The translations under genes were made by a program, and so were the position numbers. DNA of 64,000 bases, taken from assembly GCF_000723205.1 (NCBI RefSeq), contig NZ_HG315671.1, positions 322,851 through 386,850 on the forward strand, written 5' to 3'. Source of the stretch: Formosa agariphila KMM 3901 (GTDB lineage Bacteria; Bacteroidota; Bacteroidia; Flavobacteriales; Flavobacteriaceae). The notes under the pieces were generated by a model. That model had not been told where the DNA came from. It saw nothing but the letters and a program-made list of their open reading frames with translations, and ran no database searches. Below, piece by piece: positions 9,921 through 17,624 of the stretch (the stretch's first letter is position 1; every line of letters begins with the position of its first letter).

Positions 9921-9949
9921 AGGCGTTGAATAAAACCTATTCAACGCCT
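9921..9949 (-). terminator. Hairpin between tig and clpP
   Basis: A perfect 12-bp inverted repeat (AGGCGTTGAATA and its complement) with a 5-nt loop. On the minus strand it is followed by a T-rich run (TATTTTATT). It probably terminates or attenuates the tig transcript before clpP, which would let clpPX be expressed independently. Confidence 0.7.
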
Positions 9950-9981
9950 AAATATAATGATTATTCTTTAAAACAGTTGAC

Positions 9982-11310
9982 TTATTTGTCTCCGTAAACC
10001 TCTTTAACAAAGTTTTCGTAAGTCACTTCTTTTACTTTTAAATTTGCTTTTTCTTTGTAAACTTCTAATAGTCTCTGACTAACAATTTGCTCAGAAATAC
10101 GACGCGCTTCTTCTTGGTTTCCAAGTACACGTGCAGCGATACCTTCTAACTCTTCATCTGAAGGATTCATTTGACCAAATTGAGCCATTTGAGCTTTAAT
10201 CATGGTTTTTGCATGATCTTTAATATCATCCATAGTAATTTGGATGTTGTTACCTGTAATTAATTTTCCTTCAATTAATTGGTAACGCATACTTTTTTCA
10301 GACTTTTCAAATTCTTCTTTAGCTGCTGCATCATCAAGAGGTGTTTCTCCAGCTGCTTGAATCCATTTTTGTAAAAATTCTGCAGGTAAATCGAATTTAG
10401 TGTTCTCTACTAAGTATTCAGTTACATCGTTTAAAAGTTTTTGATCTGCTTGTTGCACGAATTGCTTTTCAGCATCTTCTTTAATCTTGTCTTTTAAATC
10501 TGTTACAGATTTTACAGAACCATCGGCAAATAATTTATCGAATAATTCTTGATCTAAATCTGCAGCTTCACGTTTATTGATTTCAGAGATTGTAAATGTT
10601 ACTTCAATTTCTAAACCATGAGCATCATCATGAGATACTTTTAAAGCATTCATTAAATCATGATCGTCTGCGTAAAGACCTTTAGTTTTAAGCGTGATAA
10701 CATCACCAACTTTAGATCCTATAAATTTCTTTGGATTTGCTTTTCCTTTAAGTTTATCTAAAGTTAAAGTTACAGTGTTTTCAATTTCCTTTTCTTCGTT
10801 TTTGTAAGTTCCAGTAATTTCACTGTCTTCTTCAACAACATCTTGAGGGATTAATTTTCCGTATTGTTTTTTGATATTCTCAATTTGCTCGTCGATTAAT
10901 TTATCGTCTGCAACAATATTATATTGAGTAATGGCGTCTTTACCTTTTAATTCTACATCGAATTCTGGAGTTAAACCTAATTCGAATTCAAAAGTAAATG
11001 CTTCAGAATCCCAATCGATTCCTTCTTGAGCCTTAGGAAGTGGTTGTCCTAAAACATCTAACTTTTCTTCAGTTAAATATTTGTTTAAAGCTTCTTGTAA
11101 TAATTTATTTACTTCGTCTACTAATACGGCTTTACCATACTGCTTTTTAACCATTCCCATTGGTACATGACCTTTTCTAAATCCAGGAATGTTAGCTGTT
11201 TTGCGGTAATCTGTTAAGATTTTATCTACTTTATCGCTATAATCTTCTTTAGTGATATCTACTTTTACTACAGCATTTAATGCATCAATGTTCTCTCTTG
11301 TAATATTCAT
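9982..11310 (-). CDS. tig: Trigger factor
   Basis: A 442-residue ribosome-associated chaperone. The start at 11310 (MNITRENIDALN) is preferred over the upstream ATG at 11340, because the ribosome-binding domain begins at that residue. An N-terminal ribosome-binding domain (about 1-115) contains the signature GFRKGHVP, matching the G-F-R-x-G-x-x-P ribosome-docking loop. A middle region around 145-240 corresponds to the PPIase domain but is divergent from classical FKBP sequences. The C-terminal helical chaperone arms follow. It heads the tig-clpP-clpX cluster. Confidence 0.95.
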   Translation of the reverse strand: MNITRENIDALNAVVKVDITKEDYSDKVDKILTDYRKTANIPGFRKGHVPMGMVKKQYGKAVLVDEVNKLLQEALNKYLTEEKLDVLGQPLPKAQEGIDWDSEAFTFEFELGLTPEFDVELKGKDAITQYNIVADDKLIDEQIENIKKQYGKLIPQDVVEEDSEITGTYKNEEKEIENTVTLTLDKLKGKANPKKFIGSKVGDVITLKTKGLYADDHDLMNALKVSHDDAHGLEIEVTFTISEINKREAADLDQELFDKLFADGSVKSVTDLKDKIKEDAEKQFVQQADQKLLNDVTEYLVENTKFDLPAEFLQKWIQAAGETPLDDAAAKEEFEKSEKSMRYQLIEGKLITGNNIQITMDDIKDHAKTMIKAQMAQFGQMNPSDEELEGIAARVLGNQEEARRISEQIVSQRLLEVYKEKANLKVKEVTYENFVKEVYGDK

Positions 11311-11472
11311 TTTAAATGATATAAAACCCAGCTTGGGCATTTAACATAAGATTCTGTATTGATTAAACTCTTAATTAGTACAGATTCTCCTTGATTTTTT
11401 TAATTAAAAACGGGCTGCAAAAATAAAACATTTTTACAACCCTACAAAGTTTTTAACGTCTTGTCTTTCAGA

Positions 11473-11820
11473 CTATTTTTTATCTTCTTTTACAATACTA
11501 AATATTATAGATTGAAGTATGGTTAACAGAATACTAAAGAGTATACCCGACCATATAGAATCTACGTGAAAACCACCAACGAAATAACCTGCTAATAAGA
11601 TAATTAATCCGTTAATTACAAATAGAAATAACCCGAAAGTAATAATAGTAATGGGGAATGTTAATATTTGTAAAATTGGTTTTACTAGCACGTTTAAAAC
11701 GGCTAAAACTAATGCGACAATAATAGCGGTAATGTAATCGTCTACATGTATACCTGATAAAAATCGACCTAAAAGCATGACGATTAAAGCTGTTAATAGG
11801 AATTTTATAACTTGATTCAT
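11473..11820 (-). CDS. Four-helix membrane protein of the 'phage holin family IV' type
   Basis: A 115-residue protein with four hydrophobic helices (about 5-22, 30-52, 57-82 and 88-110) and a charged C-terminus (KEDKK). The pattern, with 'LNVLVKPIL.ILT.PI...TFGLF' between helices 2 and 3, is that of the PF04020-type family, which databases label as phage holin. The label is historical. There are no phage genes around it, and the family is widespread on chromosomes as a small integral membrane protein of unknown function. Confidence 0.85.
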   Translation of the reverse strand: MNQVIKFLLTALIVMLLGRFLSGIHVDDYITAIIVALVLAVLNVLVKPILQILTFPITIITFGLFLFVINGLIILLAGYFVGGFHVDSIWSGILFSILLTILQSIIFSIVKEDKK

Positions 11821-11846
11821 ACTCAGTATTTTAAGATATATTAATA

Positions 11847-12905
11847 TTATATTTTGAAAACTATTGGTAATGTATACGGCACTTTTACAGGCTTTCCATA
11901 AACATAACCTGGTGTCATTTTTGGTAATAATGCTAATACACGAATCGCTTCAGCTTCAAAAGCTTTATGTTCTGCTCGAGACCGGATATCTATAACTCTA
12001 CCTGTTTCATCGACCTTAAAAATAACATAAATTTTCTGTGCGCCTTTTAAATTAGTATCTCCTGCAAAAGTGGTATTAAATTTATCAGCTACAAATTTAG
12101 AAATTTCTACAGACATACATTTTCTCCTAGCCATATTCCCTAATTCAGTTTCGCAACCAGGATACACAGGCACTTTTTCTAATACGCCATCAGGGATGTT
12201 AGTGATAATTACGTCGGCATTTTTTGAGGTGTTTTTAAGCACCCCTTTTTTATATTTTAATTTTTGAATACTCTTCCCTACAGCATCAAACCTTAACTCC
12301 TCTCCGTTTTTCAAATCTAAATCAGTAGTCCCTTCAATTTGAACCGTTCCGTCTGTATAATACTGTTTATAGATGCCTTGTTTATAATTATTGGTATAAT
12401 TAACTTCCCACTCTAATTCGGTAGTAGGGTAATAATGTTTCCATACTCCTTCTATATTTCCTTGATCTAACATACATTCAACCTTAATATTACCATTAGC
12501 ATAATACTCTTTATAAGGTCCTTTTCTTGTTAGATACTTTTTTTCATTAACATATTTTAATTTGTATTCTCGCTGAACACTTCCGTCGCTAAAAAACTCC
12601 TTTTCTATATAACTACCGTATTCTTTAGGGTCAGTTTTAGTTTCACTTTTTAAAACACCTGCTAAGGTATATGTTCGACTGAATCCAGACCAACCTCCAT
12701 TAGGTAGAAAGACATCCTCTTTTTCGAGTTGACCATTATCGTAATAATACTGCCATCGCCCTATCTTCTCATCTGATTTATAAGTGCCTTCAGTTTTTAA
12801 AGTTCCATTTTTATAATACTCTTTAAAAGGACCATCTTCATGCTTGTTTTGAGCAAAAATATTTATGGCAAACAAAACAAACAGATACAGTACAATATGT
12901 TTCAT
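11847..12905 (-). CDS. MORN/YwqK-repeat protein with TonB C-terminal domain
   Basis: A 352-residue secreted or periplasmic protein with a signal peptide (about 1-18, NIFA before Q). Repeats of the type 'G..KEYY.NG.L..EG.Y...K.G.W..YY..G' cover about residues 22-215; this is the MORN_2 motif of YwqK-like proteins. From about 245 to the end there is a TonB-like C-terminal domain ('VPVYPGCE', 'VIFKVDETGRV', 'EAEAIRVLALLPKMTPG'). The repeat part usually appears in contact or scaffold proteins, and the TonB part in energy transducers. No N-terminal membrane anchor other than the signal peptide is visible, so coupling to ExbBD is not assured. Confidence 0.85.
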   Translation of the reverse strand: MKHIVLYLFVLFAINIFAQNKHEDGPFKEYYKNGTLKTEGTYKSDEKIGRWQYYYDNGQLEKEDVFLPNGGWSGFSRTYTLAGVLKSETKTDPKEYGSYIEKEFFSDGSVQREYKLKYVNEKKYLTRKGPYKEYYANGNIKVECMLDQGNIEGVWKHYYPTTELEWEVNYTNNYKQGIYKQYYTDGTVQIEGTTDLDLKNGEELRFDAVGKSIQKLKYKKGVLKNTSKNADVIITNIPDGVLEKVPVYPGCETELGNMARRKCMSVEISKFVADKFNTTFAGDTNLKGAQKIYVIFKVDETGRVIDIRSRAEHKAFEAEAIRVLALLPKMTPGYVYGKPVKVPYTLPIVFKI

Positions 12906-12945
12906 TTAGAGGTAGTTAAAATTTAGTTCTAGTAAAGATAAACTT

Positions 12946-13710
12946 CTATTTTATAAAACGGATAACAGCTTGAAAAAAATCTTCAGGGTTTTCGGCATGT
13001 AACCAATGACCAGCATTTTTTATAGTTGTAATTTGTGCATTAGGAAAATGGGCTTTAATAATATTTTCGTCTTGTAACGCAATATATTCAGATTTGTCTC
13101 CGCGTAAGAATAAAGTGTCACCATTAAATTCGGCATGTATTGGTAAAGCTTCGCCAACTTCAGAAACATTTTCGGTTAATGCAGATAAATTAATACGTAA
13201 ACCTAATTGCCCTTTTTCTACCCAATATAAATTTTTAAGTAAAAACTGACGGGTTCCAAAATCGGTTACATATCGAGATAATTCTTTATCTGCTGCACCT
13301 CTTGTTTTTAATTCTGAAAAATCTAGAGCACCAAGGCCGTTTAAAATAGCATCGTGGTGTACTGGATAAAATCGTGGTGAAATATCGGCTACTAAAAGTT
13401 TTGATACATATTCTGGATATTTAGTAGCAAACAGCATAGCGGTTTTTCCTCCCATAGAGTGTCCTAAAAGTACAATATCTGTAAGGTTGTTATGGTCGCA
13501 ATACGATTTTAAATCTTCAACTAAAACCTCGTAACTAAAATCTTCGCTATGAAAACTCCTTCCGTGATTACGTTGGTCTACAAGGTGAACTTGGTAGTTT
13601 TGTTCGCTAAATTTAGCGCCTAAAGTTTTCCAATTATCGCTCATGCCTAAAAACCCATGAAGAATAATAAATGGTGTGCCTTCGCCTAATATATTAGAAT
13701 GTAATTGCAT
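12946..13710 (-). CDS. Alpha/beta-hydrolase (YbfF-like esterase)
   Basis: A 254-residue alpha/beta-hydrolase fold protein. The oxyanion region is FIILHGFLG, the nucleophile elbow is GHSMGG with S85, and a catalytic His lies in AGHWLHAENP near residue 237. 'DQRNHGRS' after strand 4 is typical of the YbfF group of short-chain esterases. The substrate is unknown. It lies 20 nt downstream of pdxJ on the same strand and is probably in one transcript with it. Confidence 0.9.
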   Translation of the reverse strand: MQLHSNILGEGTPFIILHGFLGMSDNWKTLGAKFSEQNYQVHLVDQRNHGRSFHSEDFSYEVLVEDLKSYCDHNNLTDIVLLGHSMGGKTAMLFATKYPEYVSKLLVADISPRFYPVHHDAILNGLGALDFSELKTRGAADKELSRYVTDFGTRQFLLKNLYWVEKGQLGLRINLSALTENVSEVGEALPIHAEFNGDTLFLRGDKSEYIALQDENIIKAHFPNAQITTIKNAGHWLHAENPEDFFQAVIRFIK

Positions 13711-13730
13711 CGCTTTTTATTTTGAAACGT

Positions 13731-14444
13731 TTATTTCAGTTTATTTAAATACATGTTTATCACGTTTTCAATCCCCAAATACAAACTCTCGGAAACTAAA
13801 GCATGACCAATAGAAACTTCTAAAAGTCCAGGAATATTATCTTTAAAGAATTTAATGTTGTCTAAAGATAAATCATGACCTGCATTGACGCCTAAATCTA
13901 AGCGCTCTGCTAAAACAGCACATTCTGTATAAGGAACAATACTTGCAGAATTGCCTAAACCAAATTGATGAGCAAAAGCCTCTGTGTACAATTCAATACG
14001 GTCGGTTCCTGTTTCTTTCGCGCCTTCAATTTGTTCTAAAACAGGGTCTACAAAAATAGACGTACGAATGTTATTTCGTTTGCATTCAGTAATTATATCG
14101 CTTAAAAAATGTTTATGCTTTATGGTGTCCCAGCCTGCATTAGATGTAATGGCATCGTCCCCATCTGGAACCAAAGTAACTTGAGTAGGTTTTATTTCTA
14201 AAACCATGTCCATAAACTTTTTAATAGGGTTTCCTTCAATGTTATATTCGGTGTAGACTTCGGTCTTTAAGTCGAACGCATCTTGATAACGAATATGGCG
14301 TTCGTCTGGTCTAGGATGTATGGTTACACCTTCGGCTCCAAAGCGCTGAACATCTTTAGCAAATTGAACAACATTTGGCAAATCACCGCCTCGAGAATTT
14401 CTTAGCGTTGCTATTTTATTAATATTTACACTTAATTTTGTCAT
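13731..14444 (-). CDS. pdxJ: Pyridoxine 5'-phosphate synthase PdxJ
   Basis: A 237-residue TIM-barrel enzyme of vitamin B6 synthesis. It condenses 1-deoxy-xylulose 5-phosphate with 3-amino-2-oxopropyl phosphate. The start at 14444 (MTKLSVNINKIATLRN) matches the family start; the in-frame ATG 30 nt upstream would add an unneeded leader. Family motifs seen are 'LSVNINKIATLRN', 'GAEGVTIHPRPDERHI', 'IRTSIFVDP', 'IELYTEAFA', 'LGVNAGHDL' and 'EVSIGHAL'. It is divergent from the CBS-protein gene with about 90 nt between starts. Confidence 0.97.
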   Translation of the reverse strand: MTKLSVNINKIATLRNSRGGDLPNVVQFAKDVQRFGAEGVTIHPRPDERHIRYQDAFDLKTEVYTEYNIEGNPIKKFMDMVLEIKPTQVTLVPDGDDAITSNAGWDTIKHKHFLSDIITECKRNNIRTSIFVDPVLEQIEGAKETGTDRIELYTEAFAHQFGLGNSASIVPYTECAVLAERLDLGVNAGHDLSLDNIKFFKDNIPGLLEVSIGHALVSESLYLGIENVINMYLNKLK

Positions 14445-14535
14445 GAATCCTATTTTAATAAAGCAAAAATACAAAGTAGAACAAGCTTATTGTACTATTT
14501 TTTAATTAATTTGCACGCATATAAATTAGGATAAA

Positions 14536-15195
14536 ATGAATCTTTCCGAATATATTATAAACGATATAAAACCGTTAAGTACGGCCGATAAAATTAGCGA
14601 TATGCAATTGCTCTTTAATCAGCTTACATATACGCATATTCCTATTAAGAATATGGAGAACATGTATTTAGGGTGTCTTTCGGAAACGGATGTGTATTGT
14701 TTTGAAAGCGATAAGTTTATTAAAGATTATAGTTATGCTTCAGAAGGTTTTTTTGTGCGTGAAGAAGCTAATTGGTTAGATGTTTTAGAAACTTTTGCAC
14801 AAAATTCTACCAATATTATGCCTGTTTTAAATGCTAAAAACGAGTATTTAGGCTATTATGAACTTAATGATATTATAACTTTATTTAACCAGACACCATT
14901 TTTTGCAGAAGACGGCGGTACTTTAGTTATAGAAAAAGGACTAGACGATTATTCATTTAGCGAAATTTCTCAAATTGTAGAATCTAACAAAGGAAAACTG
15001 CTTGGCGCTTTTATCTCTAAGATGGAAAACGAATTGGTGCAGTTTACTTTAAAAATAGGAAATGCAAGTTTAAATGATATTATTCAAACGTTTAGACGTT
15101 ATAATTATAGTATTATTTCTGGGCATGAAGACGATAGTTATATTGAGAATCTTAAGGAACGATCAGATTATTTAAATAAATACCTAAACATGTGA
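14536..15195 (+). CDS. CBS-domain protein
   Basis: A 219-residue cytoplasmic protein. A pair of degenerate CBS motifs covers about residues 1-135 (for example 'THIPI', 'GCLSETDVYCF', 'IMPVLNAKNEYLGYYELNDII'). A C-terminal segment about 145-215 resembles an ACT-like regulatory fold ('SEISQIVESNKGKLLGAFIS'). CBS pairs bind adenine nucleotides and often regulate partner proteins. Its stop codon is 2 nt before the ATG of the NAD kinase gene, so the two are translationally close and probably functionally linked, though the link is not established. Confidence 0.85.
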   Translation: MNLSEYIINDIKPLSTADKISDMQLLFNQLTYTHIPIKNMENMYLGCLSETDVYCFESDKFIKDYSYASEGFFVREEANWLDVLETFAQNSTNIMPVLNAKNEYLGYYELNDIITLFNQTPFFAEDGGTLVIEKGLDDYSFSEISQIVESNKGKLLGAFISKMENELVQFTLKIGNASLNDIIQTFRRYNYSIISGHEDDSYIENLKERSDYLNKYLNM

Positions 15196-15197
15196 TT

Positions 15198-16082
15198 ATG
15201 AAAATAGCCATTTTTGGACAATTTTATCATAAAAATTCTGATGTTCCTGTTGAGGTTCTACTCAGGCATTTACTTAAAAAGAATGCCGATATCCATATAG
15301 AACGTGACTTCTTTGATTTAATACATAGTGAAATTGAAGATGATCAGAAATATAATGTATTTAAAACGTTCGATACTTTAGATGCAACTTTCGACCTGTT
15401 AATTAGTATAGGAGGAGATGGAACTATTTTAAGAGCAGTTACTTTTGTAAAAGATTTAGGTATTCCTATTGTTGGAATTAATGCGGGGCGACTGGGCTTT
15501 TTAGCTACAATACCGAAGGAATATATAGAAAAAGCGATAGACGATATTTTAAATGGGAATTACAAAATTTCGGAACGTAGTTTACTTACTATAACGACTT
15601 CACCAGAGAACGAGAACATCAAAAAGATGAATTTCGCATTAAACGAAATTGCTGTGAGCAGAAAGGATACAACCTCAATGATTACGGTAGAAACCTATTT
15701 AAACGATGAATATTTAACGTCGTATTGGAGTGATGGTTTAATCATATCAACCCCGACAGGGTCTACAGGGTATTCGTTAAGTTGTGGTGGGCCAGTAATA
15801 ACGCCAGATACTAATAGCTTGACTTTAACACCTATTGCGCCTCATAATTTAAATGCTAGACCTTTAGTGATTACAGATTCAACCGAGATTAAATTAAAGG
15901 TTAGCGGACGAGAAAATAATTATTTAGTATCCTTAGATTCTAGAATCGCAACCATAAATAATGATACTATATTAACAGTAAGAAAAGCAGATTTCACTAT
16001 AAAAATGATAGAATTATTAGACGAAAGCTTCTTAAACACCCTTAGAAAAAAACTTTTATGGGGAGAAGATAAACGTAACTAA
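15198..16082 (+). CDS. nadK: NAD kinase
   Basis: A 294-residue enzyme that phosphorylates NAD to NADP. Family motifs are visible: LLISIGGDGTILRAV (the GGDG motif), 'GINAGRLGFLA', 'NEIAVSRKD', 'YWSDGLIISTPTGSTGYS' and 'PIAPHNLNARPLV'. The ATG at 15198 is preferred over the GTG at 15192, because MKIAIFGQ is the normal family start. It follows the CBS gene by 2 nt and ends about 100 nt before the DUF6089 gene, which has its own promoter. Confidence 0.97.
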   Translation: MKIAIFGQFYHKNSDVPVEVLLRHLLKKNADIHIERDFFDLIHSEIEDDQKYNVFKTFDTLDATFDLLISIGGDGTILRAVTFVKDLGIPIVGINAGRLGFLATIPKEYIEKAIDDILNGNYKISERSLLTITTSPENENIKKMNFALNEIAVSRKDTTSMITVETYLNDEYLTSYWSDGLIISTPTGSTGYSLSCGGPVITPDTNSLTLTPIAPHNLNARPLVITDSTEIKLKVSGRENNYLVSLDSRIATINNDTILTVRKADFTIKMIELLDESFLNTLRKKLLWGEDKRN

Positions 16083-16132
16083 ACAATAATACAGTGTAAT
16101 TTAAGTTTTTAGACTAGTACAAATTAATTCAA

Positions 16133-16165
16133 TTTGTTAAGCGCTTACCTAATTTGTTATATTTG
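16133..16165 (+). promoter_or_regulatory. Bacteroidetes-type promoter before the DUF6089-uppS-bamA genes
   Basis: TTTG at 16133-16136 and TATATTTG (TAnnTTTG) at 16158-16165 are separated by 21 nt, matching the -33/-7 elements of Bacteroidetes primary sigma. The ATG of the DUF6089 gene is at 16182, leaving a short leader. A 10-bp palindrome TAAGCGCTTA (16138-16147) lies inside the spacer and could be an operator. Confidence 0.65.
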
Positions 16166-16181
16166 CAAACTTTAAAACTTT

Positions 16182-16871
16182 ATGAAGTACATAGTCATAC
16201 TTGTTATAAATCTATTATTTATTCAAACCAGTTACTCACAAATCCATGAATTTGGAGTGTTTATTGGGGGTAGTAATACTATTGACGACTCTAATGGTCA
16301 GTCTTCTATTCTTAATCCCTCTAGATTTGCTTTTGGTGGACTTTATAAATGGAACAGAAGTCCTAGGCATTCATGGAGAGTGTCTGCAACAACAAATTAT
16401 AAAATGCCTGATTTAGGTTCCGAAAATGTAAAAACAATTGCAGAAGCGTCGGTTGGATTAGAGTTTAATTTTTTTGAGTTCAATTTACATCAATCAGGAT
16501 TTAAGCATACCCCTTATATCTATACAGGAGTTAGTGTTTTTGGTTTTAACATCGCCGACCCTAAGCTAGATGCTAGTGAAACAGCAATTTTACTTCCAGA
16601 AGATACCAAGATTGAAGTAGGATATGGAATACCAATAATTTTGGGATATAAAATAAGAATAAATTACACCTTTAATTTAGGTTTTGAAGTAGGTGCTCGC
16701 TATACATTTACAGATAATATAGATGAAAGCAATATTATTGTTAAAAAAGCGAGTGGGGACGTTTTTGAAGATCGCCGCTATGGAAACTTAAACAATAACG
16801 ATTGGTATGTTTTTACTGGATTTACACTAACATATACATTTGGTAGAAAGCCATGTTATTGCATTAATTAA
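16182..16871 (+). CDS. DUF6089-family outer-membrane beta-barrel protein
   Basis: A 229-residue protein with a signal peptide (about 1-19, SYS before Q20). A small barrel-like sequence follows, with 'EFGVFIGGSN', 'AFGGLYKWN', 'YIYTGVSVFGF' and a terminal 'FTGFTLTYTFGR' strand. The length and order of motifs fit the DUF6089 family, which lies next to uppS and bamA in flavobacteria. Function is unknown; the position suggests a role in outer-membrane assembly. It precedes uppS by 8 nt. Confidence 0.85.
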   Translation: MKYIVILVINLLFIQTSYSQIHEFGVFIGGSNTIDDSNGQSSILNPSRFAFGGLYKWNRSPRHSWRVSATTNYKMPDLGSENVKTIAEASVGLEFNFFEFNLHQSGFKHTPYIYTGVSVFGFNIADPKLDASETAILLPEDTKIEVGYGIPIILGYKIRINYTFNLGFEVGARYTFTDNIDESNIIVKKASGDVFEDRRYGNLNNNDWYVFTGFTLTYTFGRKPCYCIN

Positions 16872-16879
16872 AATATATT

Positions 16880-17614
16880 TTGAAAGAGAATATTAATATA
16901 GAAAAATTACCCCAACACGTTGCCATAATTATGGATGGTAATGGTCGCTGGGCAAAACAAAAAGGATTTTTACGAGCAATTGGTCATGAAAACGGAACAA
17001 AATCGGTGAGGGAAACCGTTGAAGCATCTGCCGAATTAGGTGTTAAAAACCTAACGCTATATGCTTTTTCAACCGAAAATTGGAATCGGCCAAAACTAGA
17101 AGTCGACACTCTTATGAGACTTTTAGTAAGTTCTCTAAAAAAAGAAATTAAAACACTTCAAGACAATAATATTAAATTAAATGCCATAGGGAATTTAAGC
17201 TCCTTACCTAAAAAGGTATTTAAAGAGCTGCAGGAGGTTATTGTAAAAACTGAAAATAATACGAGAATGACCCTTACATTGGCTTTAAGCTATGGGTCTA
17301 GAGAAGAATTAATTTCTGCAGTTAAAGAAATAAGTGATAAAGTTAAAAATAATATAATTTCTTCTGAAAGTATTGACGAATCAGTTATAAATAAGCATCT
17401 TTACACGCGAAATTTACCAGACGTAGATTTGCTTATACGCACTAGCGGCGAACAACGCATAAGCAATTTCTTACTTTGGCAAATCGCCTATGCCGAATTA
17501 TATTTTATAGATGTACTTTGGCCAGACTTTACTAAGCAACATTTGTATGATGCTATTATTGATTATCAAAAAAGAGAACGCCGTTTTGGAAAAACAAGTG
17601 AACAACTTAGCTAA
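16880..17614 (+). CDS. uppS: Isoprenyl transferase (undecaprenyl diphosphate synthase)
   Basis: A 244-residue cis-prenyltransferase with a TTG start, since no ATG lies at the proper position. D19 in IIMDGNGRWA is the catalytic aspartate. 'GHENGTKSVRETVE', 'LTLYAFSTENW.RP' and the C-terminal 'PDVDLLIRTSGEQRISNFLLWQIAYAE' are family signatures. It makes the C55 lipid carrier for peptidoglycan and polysaccharide export. It lies directly before bamA, with 10 nt between its stop and the preferred bamA start. Confidence 0.97.
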   Translation: MKENINIEKLPQHVAIIMDGNGRWAKQKGFLRAIGHENGTKSVRETVEASAELGVKNLTLYAFSTENWNRPKLEVDTLMRLLVSSLKKEIKTLQDNNIKLNAIGNLSSLPKKVFKELQEVIVKTENNTRMTLTLALSYGSREELISAVKEISDKVKNNIISSESIDESVINKHLYTRNLPDVDLLIRTSGEQRISNFLLWQIAYAELYFIDVLWPDFTKQHLYDAIIDYQKRERRFGKTSEQLS

Positions 17615-17624
17615 TTTTTTATCA

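Noticed and set aside
11473-11820. Possible prophage remnant because of a 'holin' family name
   Set aside because: There are no other phage genes nearby. The family is a chromosomal membrane protein family despite its label.
11847-12905. Possible toxin-antitoxin system (YwqK label)
   Set aside because: The protein is secreted and has a TonB domain; no toxin partner lies next to it.
17511-17624. Long N-terminal extension of BamA overlapping uppS
   Set aside because: The extension is out-of-frame uppS sequence; the start at 17625 places a signal peptide at the N-terminus.
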